Positions 22,286 through 38,684 of a stretch of DNA of 64,000 nucleotides are shown here, piece after piece (position 1 is the first letter of the stretch; each line of letters begins with the position of its first letter). The translations under genes and the position numbers were made by a program. The DNA is from Pogona vitticeps. Lineage: Eukaryota > Chordata > Lepidosauria > Squamata > Agamidae. The stretch is from assembly GCF_051106095.1 (NCBI RefSeq), contig NC_135783.1:61049947-61113946 (forward strand), written 5' to 3'. The notes beneath the pieces were generated by a model. It was not told the DNA's origin. It was given only the letters and a program-made list of their open reading frames with translations, and did no database searches.

Positions 22286-23654
22286 TAATTGTAGCCATTT
22301 GTGCATGAATGATTTATTGAAATGTACTCCATTATTTAGACTGTGAAAGTGCTCTGATTAATCCATATTGTAGAAATTGTGGGTCTTCTGTGTAAAAGAT
22401 GAATATGGTACAGGTTGCTGGGTTTTTGTTTTGTTTTGCTTTTTTTTTAAAAAAAATCTTTTAACATTTTCTGTGTCCTTCAGAGACTCGAGTTCAGCTC
22501 TGTGTGATAGATTAGGCCATTTTATGTTATTGATATTATACAGGTACTCAATAAATTACATCTTTTCAAAACGGAGATAAGATGATGTTATTTATTGGAC
22601 AAGCTAAAAGTACATTTTAAAAAACAGCATAGAATTGTTAATAACTATGGAAACCAAACAGAAACTGTTCTTCATCATGCCTTCACTTAGGATTTCCTGC
22701 ATTTTCTATCTTGCCCAGAATTGTCACTAATCCATTTTTCTTTTACATAATTGCATTGCTCAAGAGTTCATCAGATAGTTATGTGCAGAAGATGCGAAGT
22801 TTTCCTTATCAGGTTTCTTATCAAAGGTTTCACCTGGAGGCCATGCATTCATTCAGCTCTAGTGAGAAAGCTGACCTTGACCTGCATACCTGGATACTCA
22901 GGAACTCAGCTTGCCTTCTGTTTTAAGTACGCTCCTGATTTATCAACTCTGGAAACTTCTATTCAGAGTCTTGAAGAGGGAAAACATTACAGGACAGCAC
23001 TACCCCATTTTATTGATGCATTAAATACTGTTTCGAAGCAGAATGGGTTAGGACAGGATGATTCTGGACTATAACTTGAAAAATCGCCAGCCTGCACTCT
23101 TAGTGTTCATGCTAGCTGGGGGATTCTGGGAAATGTAATACCCTGGTTGGTATAGCCACTTCCATGCACAGGAGGCAGAACAGCTCTTGCAATCTGCACT
23201 TTTGCAGGAACCCATGCTCAAGGGAAATTTAAGCTGAAGTGTCTTTGCTTAACTCCTCTCCTCTTTCTAAAATACAAGATTTTGAAAAGGAATGTTTTCA
23301 CTCCATTCAGTTCCATCTTGCTCTACCTCCTTCTTGCAGACAGCTTCCCTCAGTCTCTTCTCCCTATTCCATTTTATTATTTTGTGCTCATGGGCTTAGG
23401 GCTCATGGGAACCCTATAAGGCATTGCCAGACTTTAATCCCCCCCTTGTCATATCCTTTCTGTGCCTTTAGCAACCCTATTTAGCAATCCAGAAATTTTG
23501 AGGAGTATCAGATACAAGTCCAATGGCTTCCCCCTGGTTGAGTCCTCAAATCACAGTGAACCCTGACACAGAGCCCTCTTCAGCTGTCTCTGTTTACAAG
23601 AGGCAACACTTTCCAGGAACACAGCTGCAGCAGAAATCACAGCGTTTTGTAGTA
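22286..23654. other. intergenic, nothing recognised
   Basis: Frames of up to 107 codons (22751-23074) show no domain. A fragment near 23085-23140 ('ctgggggattctgggaaat') resembles a hAT foldback core. No gene called. Confidence 0.4.
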
Positions 23655-23785
23655 TTTTAAAGACTAAAAAGTGTTACTTGGCATATATTTTCTTGTACTG
23701 CAGCCAACTAATGTTGGATAAAGTGGGCTGGAGTCCATGAAAGCTCATGCCAAATTTGCTAGTTTTTAAGGTATCACAAGGGAAC
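23655..23785 (+). mobile_element. dispersed repeat with decayed hammerhead-like core
   Basis: This is a diverged copy, in opposite orientation, of the repeat at 40990-41075. It shares 'aagtgggct', 'tccatgaaagctcatgcc' and 'tagtttttaaggt.tcacaag'. The 3' half of a hammerhead core survives (GAAAGCTC then ATGCC, 23739-23751). The CTGATGA box has become TGGATAA, so no activity is expected. Fossil copy. Confidence 0.55.
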
Positions 23786-24199
23786 AAACACACTTCCTTG
23801 AGTCAAGTAAAGTTGCAGCAAAGAGATCCAGGGGCTGAATATGCCTATCCTTTGGACCTTAGAGTATCCATGATCCATATTTTCTTATTAAAAAGGGGGG
23901 GGGGGGTTAAAACTGGAAAAAAGTACCATCTAGTAGCCAATTTTTAAAATTTTAATTTTGTTCATTCATTCATTACTTGCTAAAGCATGGTAAACTTGTC
24001 TCCCAAATCTCCTATTGTTCATAAAGATATTTTTGAGCTAAACAGCCTCCCAAAACCCATTAATATGGGTGTGGGGAGGTCTTGTGAAGCTCCAGGTCTA
24101 CTGGACCCCTAAGGGATGGACGATGCCTGTCCTGTTATACACCATCCTGGGACCATAATGTTATTAACTTTGGTTATCACCTCAAATCAGTAACCATAT
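23786..24199. other. intergenic, nothing recognised
   Basis: Contains a G run near 23895-23908. No gene or classified repeat is visible. Confidence 0.4.
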
Positions 24200-24528
24200 C
24201 TTAGAACTTACAAATGTCCAAGTGCTCTTTAGATATCTGAAGGTTTGCCACGTGGAAGATGGGGGCAAGTTTCTTTTCCGCTGCACCAAAAGTTGGAATT
24301 GATCCAATGGATTCAAATGACAAGAAGAAGAGTTGCCAACTAAACGTTGAGAAGACATTCCAAATGGCAAGAGCTGTTAAATAGTGGAATGGGCCATTTT
24401 GGAAGCTGGTGGGCTTTTGGATGATCATCTGTCAACAGTGCTTTAGCCAGGGATTCCTGAATTGGCTGGCCTTGGACTTGATAACCCTTCAGATTCCTAC
24501 AGACCCTGAAATTCTACGATTCTATGTT
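24200..24528 (+). mobile_element. CR1 LINE 3' end
   Basis: The order 'gccaactaaacgttgagaag', 'gcaagagctgttaaatagtg', 'ggatgatcatctgtcaacag' and the terminal octamer repeats 'attctacgattctatg' is the classic CR1 3' untranslated region. No coding part is preserved. Confidence 0.8.
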
Positions 24529-25844
24529 TCTCCCTCAAAAATCATACTGTGGTGATTAGTTTTTAGAAGCAAATTTCCAAACACTTCTTTCTCCAATGTC
24601 AAAATTATGTTTGTTCTTTTTTCCCCATCTTGGATTTGCTTTATGATACCCTATTTCATGGTTACAGTTCTGTATTACGTATGGAACTCTCTCGCTCTCT
24701 CTCTCTCTTTCCTTCATTCTTGGTATACAATGTATGCCAGATTTATTATGATTAATTAACATCCCATTTTTCTGGCTTAGATGGCAGAATGTTCCACTGA
24801 ATGTTTAAAGTTCTTCCCCTTCCCCCGCCCCTTTGAATATTAGCTTTGTGTCAGGTTTTCCATTACTAATGCTTTCTAAAGGGGAGGGGGAGGCATTAAA
24901 TGACTTTAATGAGACCTGTTCTTTGCAATGTCTTGCAGTGCACATTCCTGCAGGTTGTGTTCATTCCTATGGCTATTGCCTGTTGCAGACTTTCATTTAG
25001 AATTGAAAAAAACAGTGCAATTGTACAAATACCTACTTCTGCAAAGTTCCATGTGACTAATGCCAACTACATGTCTATACAATTGTCCCCTGGAGAGCTA
25101 TCTTCCAACAACCAGTTCTTCCAACCATTCTTTCGTTGTTTCAAGATATGTCCATTAAATGTCATAACAATATACCTGTCTGTGGAAATTAAATATTTTA
25201 CAGTCATTGCCAGAACATGTACAGTCTGCTCCTAAAAACATTTGTACCTGAGCGGAGCTTGGAAGAATTTACTGTACTTTTCTGGACTAGAACACCCATC
25301 ATTCTGCAGCCAGAATGACCCCTGGATTCTGGAAGCTGCAGTTCAAATAAGGACCTTTTCCAAGTCCTGCTCAGGAGTACCACTGAATTCTAGGAAAGAT
25401 AAGCAGTTATAAAGGGCATGATCATGTTTACGAATGCAGACATCACAGCTCCATGACCAGACCACTACATGTTTGCTCTGGAGATTTCTGGCTTGCAGTC
25501 ACATATATAGAAGAACCCCTGGTTGAAAACAACAGGGCTTCCTACTTGTGAAATAATTCCTGGATTAATATAGGAAATAAGGAACTGTGCACAGAACAGG
25601 CCATATCACATACAAGTCTTAGCAAACAGGAGACTGGCAATTATGTTTAATATAATGACTTGGAAAGTTACTTTCAAAATGTAATTCATTTTCTTTACTT
25701 GTTATATGTTTTAAAAGTAAATTCATTGTTCATTACTCATTGCAATGTAAAAAGTCTTTTTACTTCCTGTACTGCACATTGCTTTTACTTTTCATTATTT
25801 GAAAAAAAAACTAAAATGCAAAGAGAATGGGATAAAATTTGAAA
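24529..25844. other. intergenic, nothing recognised
   Basis: The 111-codon frame at 24900-25235 has no recognisable domain. A fragment near 25305-25345 ('ggattctggaagctgcagtt') resembles a hAT foldback core. Confidence 0.4.
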
Positions 25845-26250
25845 AAAAACTCCTCCCACCAAGGTCTACCCGGATCACCCGCACGAGTCAGGAGGTGAGG
25901 CTGAGGAGCCTGATGCCGAGAGAGGCCCAGAAGGAGAAAACACGAAACTGGGCCTTCTCGGCGGTGGCTCCTCGCCTCTGGAACAATCTCCCTCTGGAGA
26001 TTCGCGTGGCCCCCACGCTGGGCACCTTTAAAACCCAACTAAAAACATGGTTATTTATCCAGGCCTTCCCTCCAGCCAATTCTTGATTTCTCTCTTACTT
26101 TTCCTTCTTTATTTTACTGCTGTTGCTGTTTGATTATTATATATTTGTCTGTGTTTTTATTATCTGATTTTATATTGGAAGCCGCCTAGAGTGGTCCGGT
26201 GGGCCAGATAGCCGGGGTATAAATCAAATAAATAAATAAATAAATAAATA
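25845..26250 (+). mobile_element. L2-type LINE 3' end with ORF2 C-terminus
   Basis: The frame ending at 26086 reads '...QKEKTRNWAFSAVAPRLWN' then 'NLPLEIRVAPTLGTFKTQLK' and 'TWLF'. This is the characteristic C-terminal tail that follows reverse transcriptase in L2-group LINEs (W-N-x-L-P, then F-K-x-x-L-K-T-x-L-F). It is followed by a T-rich 3' UTR and the 'gaagccgcctagagtggtcc' terminus with an AAAT tail. 5'-truncated; the surviving frame is open, so the copy is not very old. Confidence 0.85.
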
Positions 26251-29655
<3,405 letters not shown>

Positions 29656-30884
29656 CAAACCCAGGAGTCTGCTCACAATGGTGTTTGGTATCTCAAGGGA
29701 GACAACAATTATGAAACAGGCTGTGAAGATCCAATCACACAGACCAATGTGTGCTATAGAAAATCTACAAGCCATCTGTTCTAGCCACTGGGTGCCAAGA
29801 AGGAACCCCCAATAAAACTTGGCAAATGTGTATGTCTGCTCACCTTCTATTTCCCAAAACAGATGCACAGTAGCAAAGTGACAGTAACAGCCCAGCTGTG
29901 GTGTGTCACTAGATAGAAGAACAGGCATTTCCAAATAAGATCAAGAAGTACTGATGACATTACAGGGCCCAAGGGAGATGGTTGATCCCACCCCCCTGTC
30001 TACCCCTTGCAAATTGCACTCTTATAAAACATTTGTTTCATTTAGATGTCATTCCCAGAAGTCATCAGCTGGTTTCCTTGTCCCTTGGTTCATTAGCCTT
30101 GTCTCAGCAACATTACAGGTTTTTATCATCAGTTTGTTTTATCCTCATAGTTTGTTTCTCAAGGTCAAAATTGTCATGACATAACAGACATGTGGGGTGT
30201 AAGAATAAAAAAACAAAAAACAGTACTATGGATCAACTGAACACGTACTGTTACTTGTTTAATTAAAAGGCAGGGGGAAGGAAACCATAGTCTTGTATCT
30301 TGGGTTCTTTTAAAGGAGAAAAGTGGGATAAAAATATTTTAAATAAATAAATAAATAAATGTCTTCAAGGCTAAGGTTGCCTTTGGCGTGAGTTTTTGTG
30401 GATTACCGTCGGCTTTTTCAGACACATGGAGTACCATATTTTCAGCAACAGGTATATATGCATATTGCATATAATTGTGAATTTGACTCTGATACCACTT
30501 GGACCAAAGCTCACTAGCGATGCTTCCATGCTCGTTGTGCCAAGCGTTTAGCACTGATAGATTTGCATTGCTTGGAGGCACAATTTTGTAAGAGGAGGAG
30601 ATACAGCCTTAAAAGGTGATCTGATCCTCCCTTGAGATTTTGAGATTGGTGGTGAATGGGAGTGGTATAGAATTTCATCTATCCTCCAGTGATCCTTCAG
30701 TCCCAACCGTTGGTTTCCTTTAGTTCTTGAATCACATAGATGGTAGCAGTGGGGCTGATTTGCATGTATTTATGTGTGCTGAGATGTGTCAACATTTGGG
30801 GGAGAAGAATGTTATGTGTGCATATAGTTTTGTATGGTGCAGCCCCCCCATCCCCCAACAGTGGATTCAAACCCTCAAGGTTAA
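29656..30884. other. intergenic, short repeat tail only
   Basis: A 'gtgggataaaaatattttaa' plus AAAT tail at about 30323-30360 is a leftover LINE/SINE terminus. Nothing else is recognised. Confidence 0.4.
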
Positions 30885-31410
30885 AAATGTTTGTTTGTTT
30901 ACAACATTTATACCTCCTTGATATCACAAGATCTCAGGGCGGGTTACAGAACCATAGAAGGCCATTTGAAAAATAAAGTCTTTAAAGAATTAGAATTAAA
31001 AAGTTTAAAACATATACAATTAAAACATTAAAATAAAACATTGCATTAAAATCTGTGCAGGCCAACATCCTCAACCCCGCAAAGGCTCCAATAAATAGGC
31101 ATGTTTTGACGTGGTGCTGAAATGATGCCAGTGTTGGCACCAGTCAGTACTTCCACAGCCATGGTGCCACAGCAAAGAATTACGCTCCCCTCTGTCTCTA
31201 TATAATTAACTCTTCTCAATGGTTGGATGCAGAAGAGGGCCTCCTCAGCAGATCCTAGTGACTGGGCAGGTTTCTATAGGGAGAAGGACTCCTTCAAATA
31301 AACAGGTCCCAAGCCATTTTGAGCTTTATAGGTCAGACTGGAAGCGTATTTGCAAATTAAGTTGTGTGTCCTGGATTATTTTGACCAGCTGGGTATCCCT
31401 TTCAAAATGA
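30885..31410 (-). mobile_element. old dispersed repeat of unassigned LINE-like family
   Basis: The sequence 'atctcagggcgggttacaga' followed by an A-rich middle, 'aataggcatgttttgacgtg', 'aggtcccaagccattttgag' and 'tttataggtcagactggaag' is a diverged copy of a common squamate repeat. Another diverged copy appears at 39890-40760. I cannot name the family, and the orientation is a guess. Confidence 0.45.
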
Positions 31411-34400
31411 GTAGTGAGAAATGATGGTAACAGCAGTCTGCCAAGCTTAACAGGAGGACAGAGCACTGTTGCTGGCAGAAGAAATGATGCTGCTGTTTGC
31501 CAGCACATATTTTAAAAAGTTGGTTGCTACAGGAGCATCTTTGCACTTTGAGTGATGGAGACCTGCATGCAACAGAAGTGCTGCTTTCTAGTCTGTGCGT
31601 TAATCTCAAGTCAATTTTTTAAAAGGTTAAGATCAAACGTTTGCATTGCTAGCTTCAAATTTCAAAATGGCTTGGGAAATAATTGTACAAGTTAGCACTG
31701 GAAAAATAAAGAGAGAGACTCAGGACAAGTCCAGAGACTGTGTAAGTGAAAGGCTCAATCATGGGTGCAAGGGAAGAATAAGCTGTCCCAAAAGGCTTAT
31801 ACTGGCATGTTATTGAACATAAGAATATAGGGGGCATTCCCCTGAGTAATCTGCAAAGCTATGTTGATATTTCCTTCAGAAACTTCAGTCTTGCTCTCTT
31901 TGTCACAAGCATGGAACACTTGCCATTCATGCAGAGATGTACAAGAAAGAGCTTCATGAGCCATGACCTTCTAGTTATATAAGGGACTCAGCAATACAAC
32001 CAATTTAAAAAGCTACACAATAGACAGTCAACTTTCTAGGACTTTTTCTCAGCTTGGATGTTATGTTAAACACAATTTTAAAATGGCATGGTGTCTGGGG
32101 GCATGGTAGAAAAACTCCACTGTGGCCCACAGCATAGTTTTAGAAGCATAGAGCATTTAATTTCAGAATGAAAATCAAAATTTTCCTTTCGTGACTCATG
32201 AGAGCAATAGGATGCAGAACACTTAAGGAAGTGCCTCCCCCCCCAATGGTCCCATGTCTGTGTGTGTATGCATGCATGCATGCATGCATTCACCTGTGTG
32301 CTGAGCACATGAACATAACTGAGGCAAGTTTCTAGCAGCATTCTTTCACTTATTTCCAGAAAGATGATTGGAGATCTAAGAGGTAAATGAGAAACGTACT
32401 TTCTAATGATATTCTCAAAACTGGCACAATCTCAGAAAAGTCCCCCATTAGCCTTGCATAAGTTTCTAAATGTAGGTTTTTAACTTAAAAAAGAAATGTG
32501 CCCTTGAAAGAAAGGAAGGTATAATTACAGGTCAGTGGTGTAATGGAGCTAGGGCATGTTGGACTGAAGACCTGGGAACCTCTGAATAGCAGGAACTATG
32601 ACAGGATCTGTCCCCTCCCTTAGAACTCCATGTTCCACCTGAGTTTAGCTGCAACCCTCACCATGGCTGAGAGAAAAAAAGGTTATTCCCAGCAACAGTA
32701 TATTGTCCTGCTACAAAGCATTTGAGGCTGGTTTGATTTTGAATGGGCAATTAGAAGTATTTAGTTACCAAAGATCATTTGTTTATATGAAATCCAGCTG
32801 CCTGAATTTTAGGATGCTTTTTGGAAAGGACTGGCTGTGGAGACCGTCACAATGAGCACTTGAACTTTTAAATTAACCACTGCACCAGTTCCACACTTCT
32901 AAACCTGCAACAGAAAAATAATACAGCAGGGGTTGAAATATATAATAGACCTCAACGGTGAAGATTCCCAACATAAGGTTTATTACTCAAGTGGGACTGA
33001 CAAAAGAAGCAGAACTATTTTTTGTGACTGCTAGAGAGCTAGAAAAAGGTGTAAAGGAATTATGTTGGGGTACAAGGGTACACAACATCCAAGTATGTAT
33101 TCATAATTTTGGTTATGGGGATAGAGGAGATCTAGTTTGTTGAGAAGACAGCAAGCACAATTGAGAAGCAATAGAGTCCATATTTTCCATGTGCAAGATC
33201 CCTTCTGTAACATCTAGTTAAAAGGCTCTAGAAAGACATAGTATCTCTGCCCTGATCTTGGAGAAAGCTGCTGCTGGTACAGAAAATGCTGGTCTCCTTA
33301 AAATCCTCTTCTGCTGTTAGAAATCTGACCGAAGAGTGTGAAATGTTGCCCTGTTTAGATTATACCTCCTAAAATACACTAGCTATACCACCTGAAGAAT
33401 TTGGGAAGCAGTACTGTACTCCAGATTCTAGTATTGCAGCGACAGTGACTCTGTTCTGGATTTTAATCTGAACTTTACAGGAGTTATTTAAAAATGCAGA
33501 ACACATGGGGGGATAGGTTTTAGTACTCTGCCAGCTCCTGCAAAGTTCAGACTAAAAGCCGGAGTGGGTTAGCTGATTTCATGACTGAAGCCTGACACCT
33601 AATCCACGCCAGGTTTCAGTCTGAACTAAACTGAACTTTTACTGTAACAAAAGCAACATTTCCAGCCTCTGATCAGATTCCCCACAAGGTATGAGAAGCA
33701 GCAGCACGCTAGTCCCATCTCACCTTTATGGCTGGTTCTATATCCTTCTGCACTTAGAGGGTAACTTTCTGAAGTGGAGAACTTTCCTATCCATGGAAGT
33801 TCCTGATGTGATTTGGAATATTGGAAAATCTGTGTGTTTTCAACTGCATGGGACACCTCTTTAAGAGGAAGCTTGCTCCTCCAGAAGGTTGTGGAGAGCT
33901 AAGGAAGCAACAAATAAGGAGCAGAATGAGTGAACTTCCCTTCCTTTGCTTTTAGCCTACTTTGCTTTGGAATGCCTGAAAAGACTTTTTGTGTAAAGCA
34001 GCAGCTTCACGTTTGGTCACAGAACTGTTGTGGTCATTCGTAAGAGTCTAGAACAGCCTTCCAGAATGTAGTATCCCCTACTATGTTTGAACTACAACTC
34101 TCACCATCCTCCGGCAGCATGGGGATTATGGCCACTGTAGTGGAAGGCCTATCATTAGGGAAGGTGACACATGAGAATGCAGGGTGGACTTAACCGATGC
34201 TCCCTTGTCCGTAAATTGACTGAATTTTATCAAGTAAGACACAATGGCCCTATTCAGTCATGTTTTAAAATGTGTGCAGCCCGTACACGTTGAGGGGGAC
34301 ACACCAGCCCCATTCCCTTTCACTATTTTCATAACTGTGGAATTGCATCTGTCTGAAGGAGTGAGGCTCCTGTCCCTTTCCATGTGAGCCACAACCTCTT

Positions 34401-35717
34401 GGCCCATGTTTAGAGATTACAGATGCCTCCTCCTCTTCCGATGGTGATGTTACTCTGATAGAGTGGTGATCCAGGCAGCAGCACATTCCCCTCGACACAT
34501 GGGGTCCCACAGGCTTTAAAGCATACCTAGAGCTGTTCTTTTATGCACAGAGTTGATAATCGAAGCCCCCACTATAGGATATGAATTACAGAGATAAAAA
34601 TATGTATCACCTTGACCACATCAGAAAAATATGAACCAAACTCTAAAGCTTTTACCACAATTTCTAGGAAGCAGCCGTTCAAAACAGGCTAGAAATGATT
34701 TACCAGAATTTTTCTTTCAGAGAACTGTCTCCAAATGATGGCAGCTAAAAAGTCCAGCTGCAAAACTGGATATAGTGACTCATTAGTTCTCCAACATTTG
34801 CAGATGTTACGATTAATTCAAATAATATATCTCATTTTAAAAACCTGACAGCAATTCCTTTTTGCTATGCATCATCACCATGTTTTGGACAGGCTCTTTG
34901 GCCTTACTAATAGGCCCTTCCACACAACTTGAAAGCTTCTTCTCCCCCTGTGCTTTGAGAAAGTTACCTTTTTTGACTACAAAATCTTGCAGCCAGCACA
35001 TCCTGTGATTTCTCTCCACCCTCCAAAAAAAGGTGGCCAAACTTCTTATACCATATTGACTGAAATATGGTGGGATATACTACAAGCTTTGCAAAATGGT
35101 TAGGAGATGGATCAGTCCATCTTTGATGTTGGCTATCATTGTATCCTTCAAAAGAGAAGGAAGATGCATCCATTTTCAGTATAAAGAGGTTTGGACTTTC
35201 ATTTACTTTTCTCACAGTCAGTGCACATATGCACGTACACCACTTTGCTACCTTTTTACAAGTTTTAATAAGAATCTGTCCATTCGTGCCTTTTAAAGCA
35301 TAAAAACTTGCCAAAATAAAACTAGGTCCCAAGGGACAGAATTTGACTGAAAAGAAGAAAAGTGCATATGCATGAGGAATAGAAAATAAACCTTCCAGCA
35401 GGTCATTGTCCCAAACCAACCACTAAAAAAAAAAAAGAAAAAGAAAAAAAAGAAATACAATCTCCCTCCCTTCCCATAAAATAAAGCAGGGCTTGATGTT
35501 TTTACAATGCTGGTAACAGCCCACAGTCTGTCAAGGTTGAAGTTTAGCCAACAGTTGCACTTTGTTTCTCTAATGTGGATAAATAAACTGGTGTTGGTTT
35601 ATAAAGGTCAAAAGATTTCCCCCTCACTACTCTGTGTTACTCAAGAGTGTCGCATAATAACCATCGCTTTTAAGATGACCCACAGACATCTTAAACAGTC
35701 CTTTATTTGGCAGGCTG
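31411..35717. other. intergenic, nothing recognised
   Basis: More than 4 kb with no exon, RNA gene or confidently classified repeat. A fragment at about 34055-34140 ('gaactacaactctcaccatc') resembles a hAT foldback core. A short TGCA run lies at 32269-32288. The 151-codon minus frame 34964-35419 has no recognisable domain. Confidence 0.4.
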
Positions 35718-36890
35718 TCAGAGAATCATAGAATTGATAAGCTGCAAAGGACCCCAAGGATCCCTGGATGCAAATCCCTTCCAAAGAAGGAAATCCACAG
35801 CTAGAACATCTCTTGCAAACTTCTATTTTAAAATCACCCATGAAAGAGAATCCTCCAGCCTCCAAGGTCCCTTTCCACTGTCTAACAGCTCCTACTGTTA
35901 AGATGTTCTTCCTAACATTTAGGCACAATCTTCTTCCTCATAATTTGTATCCATTACTTCAGGTCCTACCCTCTGGGAGCTAGAGAAGAAATGATGGTAC
36001 GTGATGATGGCAGTTATACTGCCTCTCAGTCTTCTGTATCTAACCCCCTCAACCATTCTTTCACTGGGCTAGTCACTCTTCTCTACACATGTACCAGCCT
36101 CTGAACATCCTTCTTAAATTGTGTTTCCCCAGAATTGTTCATTATATTTTAGTTTCCCTTTATCTGGACACTATACTTAAATTGATGTAGTGTAATGCTG
36201 CATTCGCTTTTTCTGCCAAACTGTCACACTGTTGTCTCACATTTAGTTTGTAGTCTGATAAGACCCTTGATCCATTTCACATTTACTACTGTCAGCTGTG
36301 TTGCATTTGTGGATCTGAATTTCCCTCCCTAAATGTAGAACTTTACATTTTCCCCACTGAAATGGACTTTCCTTTTTTCTCAGTTTTCCAATCTGTTAAA
36401 GTTGTCTTGAATCCCAGCTATATCTTCTGGAGTAGCAGGTAAAAGGGTGGATTTGATTTAAATCATGTTTTAAATATTTACAAAATTAGATTTTCTTGAC
36501 AATTTAAATAAAAAACTGAGGCTTTTAAATTAAAATTGTGATTTATATCAATTTGAATTTACAAAATCATTGATTTTTATCCACCTTAGCAGCTACCCTT
36601 CCCAGTCTGATGTCCCTTGTGAATTTGATAAACATCCCTTCCACATTCTCAACCATGTTATTTATATAGACATTGAACAGAGCCCTTCTGACATCCAACT
36701 CATCATTTCTCATCAAGGAACCAGTGGTGAGCACTCAGTGAGTACAGCTTATTAACCAGCTACAAATCCACTTAAAGGTAGCATCTTCTAGTCCACATTT
36801 TCCCAGCCTGTCCACAAGAATATCATGAGACATTTCCAAAATATCATAAGAGCCCTTTATTTGAAGATGTCCACTATGTTAAAGGCCATG
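35718..36890 (-). mobile_element. CR1 LINE 3' region, old, reversed, interrupted by a MITE
   Basis: The left edge 'agaatcatagaattgataag' is the reverse of the CR1 terminal octamer region. Further right come stretches typical of the conserved CR1 3' UTR and end of ORF2, e.g. 'taaccagctacaaatccact' and 'ttttcccagcctgtccacaagaatatcatg' (36755-36830). The CR1 homology resumes on both sides of the insertion at 36442-36587. No frame is open. Confidence 0.75.
36442..36587. mobile_element. hAT-like MITE nested in CR1
   Basis: A 146-bp AT-rich element with imperfect inverted termini (AAAGGGTGGATTTGATTTAA versus the complement of GATTTTTATCCACCTT). The flanks agcaggta (36434-36441) and agcagcta (36588-36595) match at seven of eight bases, fitting an 8-bp duplication. 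Rich in 'tttaaatc' motifs; non-coding. Confidence 0.7.
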
Positions 36891-38684
36891 CAGTCAAGCT
36901 ATGATTTTAAAAATAAAATATAATAACAGACCTTAAAACTGGCCAAGATAATTATTTCTAATGTCACAGTTATGTGTATATATTAGCACATATACATATG
37001 TTCAGATCTGTGTCTCACTCCTTTTCTTTCTCTGGTGACTTATATCCTTTTTTTCTGGTGATGAGTAACTGGCCATCTTCACTGCTGTTTTATGTCCTAG
37101 AGCTGCTCTGTCCTATTAGCACAATCTTTTGCTTTATAAAGGGACAAAGGATATGTTACAGGAGGCCCCATGGGGGGAAAGCAGCCACATACATTCTTTA
37201 TGGAAAACGGCTATCATCCAAAAGTCACATCTCGTCAGACGTTTAATTTCAAAAGGGGAGCGGAGAATGAACACGGAAGATTGAAAAACCAAATGTGGAA
37301 ATGTAAATATAGTACTGGGCAATTTTAGTTGAAATGAGAATGTTTATTTTAAAAAGCAAGAGACAAAGTAGAAATGCAAAGTGTAACAACTCTGCTTTTG
37401 ATACAAATTGCTACTGTACTTATTCTGAACCTAAGCTTTCCTGCCGGCTTGGTCCACTGTTTGAACCACAGTCCAGCGTTTCAAAAGGCTTATATTGCAA
37501 CATTTTATTTCTGTATGTAGGGGTACTGTTGCAAAACTTTCCCAGTCTTTCTATATCAGCTTGCAAGCTCAGAGCAAGAGCACCCGATTTTCAAAAACAC
37601 AGGCCCCATGTTCAATTTCTGACATGTCTAATATAAAGTAATCTGGTACAAGTTGATATGGAAGTGCTGTGTCTAAGACCCTGAGGAAAATTGCTGCCAA
37701 GTTTAGAAATACACACACAAATATGCCAATTCCTTCTAGAAGAAACCACTTCTAGAAGGAAGGCTGACAAGACTCTCCTGGATATCCCAGTAACAAGGAA
37801 GGAATCTAGAGAAGAAAGTCAGCAGGTAATAAATCTTCCCTCTCCCATTCTACATATGATGCCCGGACCATCTCTCTTTAATATTACAGCAAGAAAAATA
37901 AAGTAGGGAATTCTCCTTTAATGTCTGGCTTGCAACTTGGAAATATTACTTTGTTAGACAAATACCAGAATCCCCCAAACGGCATAGCTGAGAGGGTAGC
38001 TGGGACTTGCAGTCCAAAAAAATTAACATTTCCAAACTCTGGTCTAGCTAATCCTCATCCCCATAGATTTTCTAGCCAGAGTATCTTTTAGAAGCAGCCC
38101 TATGGTGCCACCTTCAGGATGCATGACATGAATTTTCTCTTGGGAGCATCCTACAATGTTAATCTTAAAAAGGCTATAGTTGGAAATTTGGAGCCTAACA
38201 GAACTGAGGGCAAAAATTTCACAATTAGTCAAAATACTCTCTCCCTCCCTCTCTGTTTCCAAAGACAAACAACAACTCAATAACACATTCTCTCTTTTTC
38301 TGTTTCTAAACAACCAGGCTAATATTCTGGATAGCCACACTGACTCAGCAATGTGTGATTGCAATCACCCATGTACAGTAATTTACGACCTGTTTGGTGT
38401 TTAGTTCTGTTGAAGTCTGGTTTGTAAACATTTCCACAAGAGAAAGAATATAAAGCAAGAACTAAAAGGAGAGGGTTTTTTTGTTGCATTGTAAAGACCA
38501 ACTGTGAGCAGTACCATGATTAAGGGGGACAGCAGAAGAATAATGTGTGTTGGTACAGAGAATATTAACAGTTTTTTTCTTTGAGTTTGAGTCTTGTACT
38601 AAAGATGAGTCTAACAATTGTGGAGGAAAATAATGGAAGACAACAACGTATTATATTTGGTAGTTAGTTAAGAAACATGTTGTG
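36891..38684. other. intergenic, nothing recognised
   Basis: No exon or RNA gene is visible. A small perfect hairpin lies at about 37732-37759 (ccttctagaag / cttctagaagg). A hAT-foldback-like fragment lies near 37968-38030. Confidence 0.4.

Noticed and set aside
37732-37759. Small perfect hairpin built on ttctagaag
   Set aside because: An 11-bp arm pair is expected by chance in 64 kb; resembles a heat-shock-element layout, but there is no nearby gene.
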